From Acidisoma sp. PAMC 29798 (GTDB taxonomy: Bacteria > Pseudomonadota > Alphaproteobacteria > Acetobacterales > Acetobacteraceae): a DNA stretch of 64,000 nucleotides. Both the position numbers and the translations under genes were made by a program. Below the pieces are notes generated by a model. That model was not told where the DNA came from. It did not search any database and saw only the letters and a list, made by a program, of their open reading frames with translations. Within the stretch, counting starts at the first letter, position 1; each line of letters opens with the position of its first letter. This document shows positions 56,285 to 64,000 of this stretch, in pieces. The DNA lies in the NCBI RefSeq assembly GCF_030252425.1, contig NZ_CP126994.1, positions 1,426,001-1,490,000 on the forward strand, in the 5' to 3' direction.

Positions 56285-59116
56285 TTACCCGAAGGCGCCG
56301 ACCTCATGGCAGACCGCCGTGCTGATCTCCCGGACGAGCGCGAAATAGCGTCGGATCGGGCTGAAAATCTCCTCGTGCTCGCGCTCATAGGCCATGGCAT
56401 TCGGCGATGTGCCCGGCTCCGCGAAGTCGGTGCCGGAGGTATCGTCCGGCGCGCTGGGGAAGATGCGCTCCAAGGTGGCGAGCGCCGCCGGCACGTCCAA
56501 CCGCAGCAGCCGCTGTTGCAGGCCCGTTCGCATCACGCCCATGCGCGGCGCGAAATCCGGAATGGTCGCGGTCAAAATCCAGATGCGGTGAATGGCGGCC
56601 AGGCGAATGGCATGCAGCAGCAGCTCCCGCTCCGGCATCGTCGGTGCATCGGGCCAGGCGGCGCGGAGTGCCAGATGGTCGGCATGGACGCGGCGGAACA
56701 TCGCCCGCACATCAGACCAGATATCGAGCTGCTCCAAGCCACCGGCTACCGCCGTCAGTGCCTCACGCCGGCCGGGGATTTGGCTATGGCCCGCGCGGTC
56801 GAGCCAGGTGCCGGGGTCCAGCGTCTCGACCACCGCGCGCAACACATCCAGATGGGAATGGCGCATGGCGTGGGAAGCGAAATCCATCGAGCGGCGGAAG
56901 CGCGGACTGGTGCGGCGCAGCTCCGTCACCGTGTCCGGGTTGCGGCTGGCCGCGAAGCCTAGGCCATGCAGCGTATTCGCGCACCAGCCGAGCTGCTGCA
57001 GGATGGCGTTGTTGGGAATGGCCCGCAGCTCGCGCGGATGGCTGATGAGGGCAGGGCCGCCGGAACTGTCGCTCTGCCGCGCGGCCGGGCGGGAGCCGGT
57101 GCGGTCGATCAGCGCCGGGCCGAAGGTGCCCAGAATGGCAGCATAGCCGGGATCCTCGACCAGCTCTTCCATGTTCGACCGGATGGTGGCGAAGAAATCT
57201 GCCGCGAAGTCGGGGTCGGCATAGATCGGATCCTCGGCCTCATCGACGCGGGCGAGGGCGAATTCGGCGATGCGCAGGATCACCGATTGCGCCAGCGCCG
57301 GGGTGCCGAACAGCAGATAGCCGTCGCCGCCCTGGAAGGCGGCTTCCTCGCGATAGCCGATGCCGGCGGCATCAAAGGCCCGGCGGCCGGCGGCCGGCGA
57401 CAGATAGGCGAAACGGTCCAACAGCGAGCCGGGATGTGCGCCGCGCCCGATGCTTTCGCCATGCGTGTCGAAGAGCACGATCTCGACGCCCTTCAGCCCA
57501 TGCTTGACCATCGCCTCGCACAGCTTCAGGCGCAGCCGCTCGATCAGATAGGTGGCGGCGATCTGGCCGACATAGCGGCCGGAATCGGAATAGCCGAATT
57601 GGACGCACAGCTTGCCGGTGCGGCGCAGATAGGCGCGGTAATGCGGGCTGCGCAGCGCTTCTTCGATGATGCGGCCGCCGGAACTCAGCGCCTCCGCCGT
57701 TTCGAACAGCGGGCTGATCTCGATCTTGTCTTCGATCCCGAACAGCCGCGCGAAATACAGCGCCGTCAGCAGGGTATAGCCCGTCTCGGTCTCGGCGATC
57801 AGGAAGCGCACGGGGCTCGCGGAATCGATGTGCTTGACCATCTGGGCGACGGTCATCATCAGCCGCGCCGCCGAGGCCTGCTCGGCCATCAGCGTGCCAA
57901 AATTGATCGTCTCGGGCTCCAGCGTGTCGAGCGCGGCATTGATCGCGCCCAGCAACACCCGCCGGCGGGACGGATCGGCCGGTGGGTCCGCAAGGCCGAG
58001 GCGCTGGCGCACGCCGTTATGGAGCTGTGCGGAGTTCAGCCGCACATGGGTATGGGCGAGGCCGAGATTGTGGGAAACTAGGCCGGCCCGCGCGATGAGC
58101 AGAGCGCGCTTTTCGGCGTCATCCGCCTGGGCGAGCGCATCGGGGAATAGCGCGAGCAGCGGTTCCGGCGTCACCAGCGCTTCATCGCGCCGGCTAACCA
58201 GGGCCTGGGCGAAGGCCGCGACCTCGGTGGCGTCGGTGCCGTTCGGCGCGGCGGCAAGCTGATCCCGCACGGCGGCGACGGCGGCCTGGGTCCGGGCGAG
58301 CAGGGCGCCGGCGCTGGGCAGCGGTGCCAACTGCGCCTCGACGCGCTCCAACTGATACAGCTTCATGCGCAACCGCAGGCGCAGCGTGTCCCACCAGCCG
58401 ATATCGGTGCGGCCATCGGTGTCGTAGCCGACCCAGGTGGTGAGCGTGATGGGGCTGGGCGCGAGATCCAGCCAGCGGCCTGCCCAGGTGGCATGGGCGG
58501 CATCCAGAATGGCGCCGGTCAGCAGGTCGAGCGCATCGCGCCCACGGGCGATGGCGGCATGGGCCTGGTCGAACTCATCTTCCAGCGTCACAGGCAGGGG
58601 GCGATGGGTGGTGAAACAGGCGGCCGGGTCGGCGTCGCCGGAGGCCGCGCCGGCCAGCGCCTGACCCACCGGCAGCGGCAATGAAAAGGTCGGGTGGGCC
58701 GTGAAGACGGCGGAGAAGCGCGTGTGTTCCACCGCGCGGCGGAACTGGGCGAAGGGCACGGCACTGTCATTCGGGTCGGGCCGCACAAGGCGGGCGGCGA
58801 GGGTGGCCATGGCGTCCACCGGGCCGACCTCAGCGTTCAGGCCGACATAGGCCGCGATCCGCTCGGCTCGGTGCTGGAAGGCTTCATCGCGCAGCCAACA
58901 GACAAGGCCGCTGAGGGCGCCTTCGGTGAGGGCGCCCTGATCGATCCGCCGGGAGATGGCGAGCGCCACGGTCATGACCGGATTGCTGAAGGGGTCTTCC
59001 GCCGCTCGGCCGAGGGCGGCCGTCATGAGGCTGATCAGATCCGCTCCGAGGGCCGAGATCTCCTCGGGCTGGTCGAAACCGGGGGCGCTGTCGGCGGGGG
59101 CGTTCTGGTCCTGCAT
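56285..59116 (-). CDS. Phosphoenolpyruvate carboxylase family protein, divergent active site
   Basis: A 943-residue PEPC-fold protein. It aligns along its length with PEP carboxylase: AHPTF with His141, ISPLFETAEAL, GYSDSGRYVG, then FDTHGESIGRGAHPGS, TGSRPAARQ and LRAIPNNAI. The canonical enzyme has HPTE, YSDSAKDAG and FHGRGGSIGRGG. So the His and Arg of FHGRGG (E. coli His579, Arg581) are Asp and His here, and the lysine of YSDSAK is Arg; the other known catalytic residues remain. It may fix bicarbonate onto PEP as an Acetobacteraceae-type PEPC, or do something else. ATG 59116 is used; a GTG at 59131 adds five residues. Confidence 0.8.
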   Translation of the reverse strand: MQDQNAPADSAPGFDQPEEISALGADLISLMTAALGRAAEDPFSNPVMTVALAISRRIDQGALTEGALSGLVCWLRDEAFQHRAERIAAYVGLNAEVGPVDAMATLAARLVRPDPNDSAVPFAQFRRAVEHTRFSAVFTAHPTFSLPLPVGQALAGAASGDADPAACFTTHRPLPVTLEDEFDQAHAAIARGRDALDLLTGAILDAAHATWAGRWLDLAPSPITLTTWVGYDTDGRTDIGWWDTLRLRLRMKLYQLERVEAQLAPLPSAGALLARTQAAVAAVRDQLAAAPNGTDATEVAAFAQALVSRRDEALVTPEPLLALFPDALAQADDAEKRALLIARAGLVSHNLGLAHTHVRLNSAQLHNGVRQRLGLADPPADPSRRRVLLGAINAALDTLEPETINFGTLMAEQASAARLMMTVAQMVKHIDSASPVRFLIAETETGYTLLTALYFARLFGIEDKIEISPLFETAEALSSGGRIIEEALRSPHYRAYLRRTGKLCVQFGYSDSGRYVGQIAATYLIERLRLKLCEAMVKHGLKGVEIVLFDTHGESIGRGAHPGSLLDRFAYLSPAAGRRAFDAAGIGYREEAAFQGGDGYLLFGTPALAQSVILRIAEFALARVDEAEDPIYADPDFAADFFATIRSNMEELVEDPGYAAILGTFGPALIDRTGSRPAARQSDSSGGPALISHPRELRAIPNNAILQQLGWCANTLHGLGFAASRNPDTVTELRRTSPRFRRSMDFASHAMRHSHLDVLRAVVETLDPGTWLDRAGHSQIPGRREALTAVAGGLEQLDIWSDVRAMFRRVHADHLALRAAWPDAPTMPERELLLHAIRLAAIHRIWILTATIPDFAPRMGVMRTGLQQRLLRLDVPAALATLERIFPSAPDDTSGTDFAEPGTSPNAMAYEREHEEIFSPIRRYFALVREISTAVCHEVGAFG

Positions 59117-59211
59117 GGTTCTATTGTGCACCGCAGCGGCGCGGGAGCAATCGTTACGTGGGGGGTGCGGCGGCTTTTTTTGGGGTGCGGACGATGCTCT
59201 TGATCCCTCTC

Positions 59212-59240
59212 TTGATCCTTGGGCGCGGCTGCCCTAAGAG
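59212..59240 (+). promoter_or_regulatory. Possible tRNA-Glu promoter
   Basis: TTGATC (59212-59217), 17 bases, then TAAGAG (59235-59240), about 36 bases before the tRNA. The -10 is a weak match (3 of 6). Confidence 0.3.
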
Positions 59241-59275
59241 AGCGCCACCGCGCGCGGCTTGGCGCGGCCTGCGAT

Positions 59276-59351
59276 GTCCCGTTCGTCTAGAGGCCTAGGA
59301 CGCTGCCCTCTCACGGCGGCAACACCGGTTCGAATCCGGTACGGGATACCA
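59276..59351 (+). tRNA. tRNA-Glu (anticodon CTC)
   Basis: The 76-base cloverleaf is complete: acceptor GTCCCGT pairs with ACGGGAT, the anticodon stem is CTGCC/GGCGG with loop CTCTCAC (anticodon CTC), the T arm is ACCGG-TTCGAAT-CCGGT, and CCA is encoded at the end. The sequence GTCTAGAGGCCTAGGAC in the D region is characteristic of tRNA-Glu. Its 3' end is the start of a region with an accessory character. Confidence 0.96.
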
Positions 59352-59431
59352 ATCTTTTCAAAGACACGAAACCTAGCGCCTCAGCATGATGCTAGGGGCC
59401 TGATCGACACAGGGGCCGCTCCATTGCCGCC

Positions 59432-60247
59432 CTACACAATCCGCACCCCGCGAAGGTTCCAGGCCGGCTCACTCCAAAAGCTGTCGACTTCGAACCGACG
59501 CCACAGATCGGGTGGGAGAATGCTCTGCCGTTCGTTTGGCCTTACCGCATTTCCCACCTTGTGCAGCCCCGGTGTCCCCAGCCGCGCATCGAATTCGTTG
59601 GCGTCGAGGGTGACGCTCTCAAAGTCATGCTGGAAGGGTGGGAGCCCTGTGAAATCATAGATAGCGTCGAGCGCCCTCTGCGGCTCCCGAGTCAATGTTT
59701 CATAGGACACAAGAAGAAGGCGGTCGGACTCTTCGCTGTGCATGGCTTGCTTCAGGGCGTTGTAGGCGAAACCCACCAGCCCACTGCTACTCACTAGTCC
59801 CTCCACTCGAGAATAGACCGTGCCTCCAGGATCGAAGTTGAATATCTTCGACAGCTCCCATCTATTCTGTTGCGTGAGCCGCTCGATGCTGTCCAGCACC
59901 CAAGGAAGGTGCCGCACACAGCAAACGACTTTGGCATTCGGAAACAGGGCCGCCACGACATTGAGCTTCGCGCACCAAAGCCTGTTCGTGTCGAATACCG
60001 TCTGTGTTTGCGATATTGCCCCGTAGTAGCCATCGAAAACGCCCCGCAGGATCGCTTTGCGCTGCGTATCATCGATAAAAATGGCGCTCTCGTTACCCTG
60101 GCTCATCTCGCGCAGCAACATGGAGATGAGCGAGCCAATGGGGCTGGTGATGCCCGCGTGCACATCGGGGTTTTGCCGCAACAATGCCGCCAGCAAGGCC
60201 GACCCCGAACGCGGCAGGCCGGAGATGAAGTGGAGTCCGGTATGCAC
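59432..60247 (-). CDS. Sulfotransferase family protein
   Basis: A 271-residue protein with the PAPS-binding P-loop SGLPRSGSALLAALL at residues 9-23 and VVCCVRHLPWVLDSI as the 3'-phosphate-binding strand and helix. It should transfer a sulfate group from PAPS to a sugar, lipid or protein; the acceptor is unknown. It begins the accessory block beside tRNA-Glu. Start ATG 60247. Confidence 0.78.
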   Translation of the reverse strand: MHTGLHFISGLPRSGSALLAALLRQNPDVHAGITSPIGSLISMLLREMSQGNESAIFIDDTQRKAILRGVFDGYYGAISQTQTVFDTNRLWCAKLNVVAALFPNAKVVCCVRHLPWVLDSIERLTQQNRWELSKIFNFDPGGTVYSRVEGLVSSSGLVGFAYNALKQAMHSEESDRLLLVSYETLTREPQRALDAIYDFTGLPPFQHDFESVTLDANEFDARLGTPGLHKVGNAVRPNERQSILPPDLWRRFEVDSFWSEPAWNLRGVRIV

Positions 60248-60276
60248 AGAGAACTCCGATCATGTTAGACCCAGAT

Positions 60277-60315
60277 CGTATCAGGTTGAATCGGCGCGCG
60301 ATTGAACCTGATACG
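60277..60315. repeat. Inverted repeat downstream of the Hint gene
   Basis: CGTATCAGGTTGAATCG (60277-60293) and CGATTGAACCTGATACG (60299-60315) pair over 17 positions with one G-G mismatch and a 5-base loop. It lies 32 bases after the Hint protein stop (minus strand) and 30 bases before the sulfotransferase start; a terminator or REP-like role is likely. No U-run is present. Confidence 0.7.
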
Positions 60316-60346
60316 TGACGCTGTCTCTGAATAAGGTCCGACAGCG

Positions 60347-62719
60347 CTACGCGCTCGCACGATCCTGGGCGAGGAAGGCCCGTGCCGCCAAATGTTTGCG
60401 CAAACGCTCGATCTCAGGACCCGCGACGCGAAGCGGGGCGTATCCCAGCGCATCCATGACGAGTGCAATGTCCTGGGCTTCCGAACCCCAGGCGGGATAA
60501 AGATCAGTCGATCGACTGCCGAAGAATGCATTTCGATCGCCGGTATCAAGGTAACTTTCAGCCGGCAGTCCCTCAGCTAAAACAACCGCGTGGGCAGGCA
60601 GCTCCACGTGATAGTAATGCGCCGTCACGACCTCGACCTGTCGGATTGTGCTGCCGTTGATGAGGTGTTTAATCGGAATAAGAACAGCCTCCGCGAAGAT
60701 GGCATGATCTGGCGACAGAAAAAGATCATCCGTCGGCAGACCGTTTCCAAATGCACCCGCGGAAATACGAACGGGATTGACCTTATGGGGCGCGGGGTGA
60801 CGGTCGCATCGGACTTCACGATGACCAATCCATATGACTGGCTGGCTGTCGTCGAGGGTCAAGACTTTGTCACCCACCCTGAGGTCTTCCACCCGGATTT
60901 GACCGCGCTTCGTCGCGATATGGGTGCCATGACCGAAGCAGGGCGCCACGCCGACGATCACGTCGTCTGCTCCGCTAACCTCCGAAAAGGTGAAAGTCTC
61001 CTGCACGCCGGGAATGATCACGCTGACCGGACCGCCCGCACCGTCGAGGGTGAGCGTCGTTCCGTCATAGCTGTGGCCGGTCAGATCCAGGTCATCGACC
61101 TGAAGAGTGTCGCCGTGCGTGAAGCCGGTGATCGTATTGGTCGGGGCCACCGACGTCGCGAATTCCAACACGGCGCCCCCGGGCGTCGCGAAAGCGATTT
61201 TACCTGAGCCCGCAGCACCCGAGGCCGCGAGATCCAAGGTTCCCGACGTGAGCGTTATGCCGCCTGTGAAGGTATTGGCCGCGGCAGCAATGCTGACAGT
61301 CCCCGTGCCATCGACATTCAGGCTCACCGCCCCGTACGCATTGTCGGCAGGGTTCCCGTTGCCTCCAGTTTCTTCCGAGCTGGCGTTATCCGACCCCTCC
61401 TGATCAGCGATTGCGTCGCCGATCGTCAGCGTCTGTCCGGCTGCGGGGGCAAGGTTGATGGTATCATTCCCCTCGCCGAAGATCCCGGAACCGAAAGCTT
61501 GACCCGATCCAGCGCCCTCAGCGCCCTGGCCGCCCGTGACGCTACCGCCACTGAACGAGCCGGCGCCAATCGTCAGCTTCCCGCCCTGCTGGACGAATAT
61601 GCCACCGCCCGCTCCCAAACCGCCACCGCCACCGTAATTGATACGCGCGGCGTTGCCATCGGGCCCGTAGCCAAATTGCGCACCCCCACCACCGCCAAAG
61701 CCGCCTGCAGTGCCGGTGCTGATGCCGTAGCCTGCGTCGCCATTACCGGCGCCCCAGCCGGCCCCCGAGCCCATCCCACTTCCAGCAACGCCACCTGCAT
61801 CGCCGCCGCCGCCGCCGCCAAAGCCACCGCCGCCACCGCCACCCCCACCGCCACCAAAGCCGCCGTTGCCTGCCGCCGGCCTGAAACCGGATGCACCGGT
61901 GCCGCTGACGTATTGTTCGTTTCCGCCGGCGGTGCCACCAACCCCGCCACCCCCGCCGAAGCCGTAGCCCCCGCGCAGGTTCGGGGGAGAATATGCCCCA
62001 GCGCCGCCGCCGCCGCCGCCATTCGCGCCACCCGCGCTACTTCCCGTGCCCGCAGTTCCCGCGCCTGCGGGGCCTGCGCCCACGATCAAGCCGGCGCCGG
62101 GAGCGGTGTTATAGGACCCCCCGAAGGCCGAAACACCGACGCCGCCACCGGCACCAGCAAACGTCTTTCCCATAAAATTATTGGCGTAAGTCCCGGCCGT
62201 CGCCTCCGCAGGCCCACCCGAGCCGCCAAGCCCGCCGCCGCCACCGCCACCGGTGCCACCATAGGTCACGCCATTGTCTGTGAATGTGGTCGTGGCACCG
62301 CCCTGCCCACCAACCGCCTGATCGTCTTTGAACGAGACGCCGTCCAGAGTGACGTTCGCACCGGATGCGACGAAGAGACCGCCGCCGAGGCCGGCCCCCG
62401 CGCCCCCACCGCCCAAACCGCCCGCGCCACCCTGGGCACGCATATCGTTCAGCCCAAGGTTCTCAATCGTCGTTGTGCCCGCATACGCGAAGATGCCACG
62501 GTACATTCCGGCGCCGTCCAGCACGTGACCCTCGCCGTTGATAGTAAGGCTTTCGCCTGCCTCCAAGTCGATGGCATCGAGGTCATGATTGAGCGTGATA
62601 TCGGCGCCAAGGTCGATTTCGATGCTCGTCCCGGCCGGTGCCCCTTGATCCGCGCTATCGATGTCACTTTGCAGTTCCGCTTGAGTAGCCGCGACAAACA
62701 CTTCAGTCGACATCAGCAT
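60347..62719 (-). CDS. Glycine-rich beta-helix surface protein with C-terminal Hint domain
   Basis: A 790-residue protein in three parts. The N terminus (about 1-130) resembles right-handed beta-helix surface proteins (ESLTINGEGHVLDGAGMYRG, GANVTLDGVSFKDDQAV). Residues about 95-430 are an extreme glycine repeat of GGGGG runs, like PE-PGRS or autotransporter passengers, followed by beta-rich units (GGITLTSGTLDLAASGAAGS). The last ~190 residues are a Hint_2 (hedgehog/intein) domain from CFGHGTHIATKRG, with conserved SPDHAIF and YYHVELPAHAVVLAEG. Hint folds self-cleave in other proteins. No signal peptide is obvious. ATG 62719 or 62713. Confidence 0.82.
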   Translation of the reverse strand: MLMSTEVFVAATQAELQSDIDSADQGAPAGTSIEIDLGADITLNHDLDAIDLEAGESLTINGEGHVLDGAGMYRGIFAYAGTTTIENLGLNDMRAQGGAGGLGGGGAGAGLGGGLFVASGANVTLDGVSFKDDQAVGGQGGATTTFTDNGVTYGGTGGGGGGGLGGSGGPAEATAGTYANNFMGKTFAGAGGGVGVSAFGGSYNTAPGAGLIVGAGPAGAGTAGTGSSAGGANGGGGGGAGAYSPPNLRGGYGFGGGGGVGGTAGGNEQYVSGTGASGFRPAAGNGGFGGGGGGGGGGGFGGGGGGDAGGVAGSGMGSGAGWGAGNGDAGYGISTGTAGGFGGGGGAQFGYGPDGNAARINYGGGGGLGAGGGIFVQQGGKLTIGAGSFSGGSVTGGQGAEGAGSGQAFGSGIFGEGNDTINLAPAAGQTLTIGDAIADQEGSDNASSEETGGNGNPADNAYGAVSLNVDGTGTVSIAAAANTFTGGITLTSGTLDLAASGAAGSGKIAFATPGGAVLEFATSVAPTNTITGFTHGDTLQVDDLDLTGHSYDGTTLTLDGAGGPVSVIIPGVQETFTFSEVSGADDVIVGVAPCFGHGTHIATKRGQIRVEDLRVGDKVLTLDDSQPVIWIGHREVRCDRHPAPHKVNPVRISAGAFGNGLPTDDLFLSPDHAIFAEAVLIPIKHLINGSTIRQVEVVTAHYYHVELPAHAVVLAEGLPAESYLDTGDRNAFFGSRSTDLYPAWGSEAQDIALVMDALGYAPLRVAGPEIERLRKHLAARAFLAQDRASA

Positions 62720-62801
62720 TGTCCCATAATGTTCACCGTCCCGCCGATTTCATGGAGTGCATGCGAGGGTATCGGCCTGTCCGCATTGCCGCGGAGAGGC
62801 G

Positions 62802-63551
62802 CTATTGCTGGCAATCCTGCCAGCGGCCATCGATGAAGGAGCAGCCTTTCATATGACCGTACAGAAAGTTCTGATTGCCGACTTCGTATTGCGACCTGGG
62901 GTCTGACGGCAACTGCTCCTGAGGCGCTGAGGGCGCCACCGGTTGCGGTATCATCGGGCTGACGGGAGCCTGCGCATATTGGACGAGCGGGTCGTCCACC
63001 GGCTGCTGCAGAAGGGCCGCGACCGGATCGCGTGACCATACGACACCATCAATCTGATAGCTGTCCGGACCTTCGAAGTTTAACAGAAGAGGTTGCGCAG
63101 GTGGCGGCTGGAATGAGGTGCAGCGAGCCTGAAGTCCGGGCGCTTGTGTGCAAATTTGATGAGGTTTCCAGTCAGAAATCTGCGCCGTCACTCGGATTTC
63201 ACTGCCCGAAATGGGCGTCGCTTGGAATGTGCCCCAAACGCGCATCCGCGATCCGTTGGGGAGTTGGGTCTCGACAGCGTAGGTGCCGTCACTACCCATG
63301 CCGACTGTGGTCTGCACCATGCCGCCTTGCCCGGGCTCCGTCGTGGTCCAGGTGCCGACGAGGTTCGGCGCCTGCTGTGCAAAAGCCGCTGGAACGACGG
63401 CCGAAAGTAAAAGACCGCTAAGCCCCGCCAGTTTGCGATGATCGATCCATGGAAAGCATCGTCGTCTGGGTCGAACTCTTCGGTTCAGCGATGCGTGGTC
63501 ATCAGAAGTCGGCCGCTTCGCAAACCCTGTTTTCCTTAGACGAAGATGCAT
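62802..63551 (-). CDS. Secreted protein of unknown function
   Basis: A 249-residue protein. After an arginine-rich N region comes a signal segment KLAGLSGLLLSAVVPAAFA with an AFAQQ-type cleavage site, then a beta-sandwich-like part (NLVGTWTTTEPGQGGMVQTT, GSRMRVWGTFQA) and a proline/glutamine-rich C terminus with a cysteine pair (GCSFIDGRWQDCQQ). No family recognised. A GTG at 63602 gives a longer N terminus. ATG 63551 is chosen because a lux-box-like palindrome at 63624-63639 would place transcription start near or inside the longer version. Confidence 0.6.
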   Translation of the reverse strand: MHLRLRKTGFAKRPTSDDHASLNRRVRPRRRCFPWIDHRKLAGLSGLLLSAVVPAAFAQQAPNLVGTWTTTEPGQGGMVQTTVGMGSDGTYAVETQLPNGSRMRVWGTFQATPISGSEIRVTAQISDWKPHQICTQAPGLQARCTSFQPPPAQPLLLNFEGPDSYQIDGVVWSRDPVAALLQQPVDDPLVQYAQAPVSPMIPQPVAPSAPQEQLPSDPRSQYEVGNQNFLYGHMKGCSFIDGRWQDCQQ

Positions 63552-63623
63552 GGTTTGCCGTGTTCTGTTGGATGGTCGTGATCCCGATCCATCTTGTGCC
63601 ACGGGATTTGACGACCGATCAAA

Positions 63624-63639
63624 CTAGCTGATCAGCTAG
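63624..63639. promoter_or_regulatory. Lux-box-like palindrome
   Basis: A perfect 16-base palindrome CTAGCTGATCAGCTAG, within AACTAGCTGATCAGCTAGGT. LuxR-type boxes have a CT-N12-AG pattern, which this has. It lies between the LuxR-type gene (ends 63671) and the secreted protein gene on the same strand, so the regulator may act here. The spacing to a -10 box is not decisive. Confidence 0.5.
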
Positions 63640-63670
63640 GTATCGATCTCCGATCAGGCCTCTTGAAGGT

Positions 63671-64000
63671 TTACAGGGCGCCATGAAGCACAAGCAGCGC
63701 GGTCGCTTCGGTTCGGCTGCTGGTACCGAGGCGTTTCTTCACGCGCTCGACATGAAAGTGTACGGTTGAGGCGGAAATCGCGACAAGTTGGGCAATTTCC
63801 CAGTCGGTTTTTCCAGAGGCCACCCACCGCATGCATTCCAGTTCACGCGCGGTCAGCTGTGGCCTGACGGAGGAGCTTTCGCCCAATCCGGGCGTCGTTC
63901 TACACCGAGCATGGAGTGCCAACGACATGACCCATAGCAATGAGATGTCCGATGCGCTGAGATCGAGCGGGCGTTGAGCAGCCAAGCTCACAACCCCTTG
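63671..64000 (-). CDS. LuxR/TraR-type quorum-sensing regulator, C-terminal part
   Basis: The gene is open to the right edge, so its N terminus is outside. The visible 110 residues comprise the end of an autoinducer-binding-like domain (RPLDLSASDISLLWVMSLALHARC) and a complete LuxR helix-turn-helix (LTARELECMRWVASGKTDWEIAQ and VAISASTVHFHVERVKKRLG). This layout matches acyl-homoserine-lactone-responsive regulators. The signal synthase is not in the window. A palindrome lies 31 bases after its stop. Confidence 0.82.
   Translation of the reverse strand, partial: QGVVSLAAQRPLDLSASDISLLWVMSLALHARCRTTPGLGESSSVRPQLTARELECMRWVASGKTDWEIAQLVAISASTVHFHVERVKKRLGTSSRTEATALLVLHGAL

Noticed and set aside
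59352-59431. Attachment site repeat of the tRNA-Glu 3' end
   Set aside because: No second copy of the tRNA 3' sequence was found in the window.
61570-62430. Tandem repeat or CRISPR-like array in the glycine-rich gene
   Set aside because: No regular repeat unit or spacers; it is codon-level repetition of GGN in a coding frame.
61499-62836. 445-residue plus-strand open frame rich in Ala/Thr
   Set aside because: It is the reverse of the glycine-rich part of the Hint protein; GGN glycine codons read backward as alanine, threonine and proline codons.

Overview
This window is GC-rich chromosomal DNA from an alphaproteobacterium, most likely in or near the Acetobacteraceae (Rhodospirillales/Acetobacterales). 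The clues are a DksA with only one cysteine of the zinc finger (C-T-S-A pattern), the three-part PurS/PurQ/PurL enzyme, a BolA-Grx4 pair, the cluster xseB-ispA-dxs, PetP/PetR-like regulators, and a huge glycine-rich protein ending in a Hint_2 domain, a type common in acetic-acid-bacteria relatives. The genus cannot be fixed from sequence reading alone. No phage, insertion sequence or CRISPR array was seen.

Layout. 1-9.1 kb is a one-carbon/betaine catabolism block on the minus strand: GlxA-type AraC regulator, Rieske glycine betaine monooxygenase (gbcA) and its reductase (gbcB), then an amidase, a VOC protein and a dimethylglycine/sarcosine-type FAD dehydrogenase. A VapBC toxin-antitoxin module sits inside it on the opposite strand. 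9.1-13.5 kb holds a transglutaminase-like protein, trpE and a PpiD-type periplasmic folding factor. 13.6-25.1 kb is a plus-strand housekeeping run: tpiA, purC-purS-purQ-purL, bolA, grxD, a glycosyltransferase, a VOC protein, a PfkB sugar kinase, dksA, secG, pyrG and kdsA.

25.1-44.2 kb mixes a decayed DUF4258/DUF2283 pair, a YihY-type membrane protein, a YdeP-type molybdoenzyme, ilvE, a MarR/response regulator/histidine kinase cluster, a FitAB-type toxin-antitoxin module with a visible operator, the isoprenoid genes xseB-ispA-dxs with a flavin reductase-winged helix fusion, a large membrane-anchored protein of unknown function, and a CheB-CheR-PAS-HWE kinase hybrid with its own response regulator. 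44.2-51.3 kb is a complete peptide/nickel-type ABC importer (binding protein, two permeases, fused double ATPase) with a divergent LysR regulator. 51.2-56.3 kb contains a Uma2 protein, an alpha/beta hydrolase, and cysE with two tandem cysteine desulfurases and a ferredoxin. 56.3-59.1 kb encodes a PEP carboxylase family protein with altered catalytic motifs.

From tRNA-Glu(CTC) at 59.3 kb to the end the character changes to accessory: a sulfotransferase, the glycine-rich Hint protein, a small secreted protein, a 16-bp palindrome resembling a lux box, and a LuxR/TraR-type regulator that runs off the window. A palindromic repeat family (seven copies, core GGCGGAATACGCTGCG ... TTTTCCGCCCTAC) sits almost always within a few bases of stop codons, which suggests a transcript-end function; two or three other hairpin families are also present. 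The best candidates for something new are the lux-box/LuxR/surface-protein region, the stop-codon-linked repeat family, and the PEP carboxylase variant.
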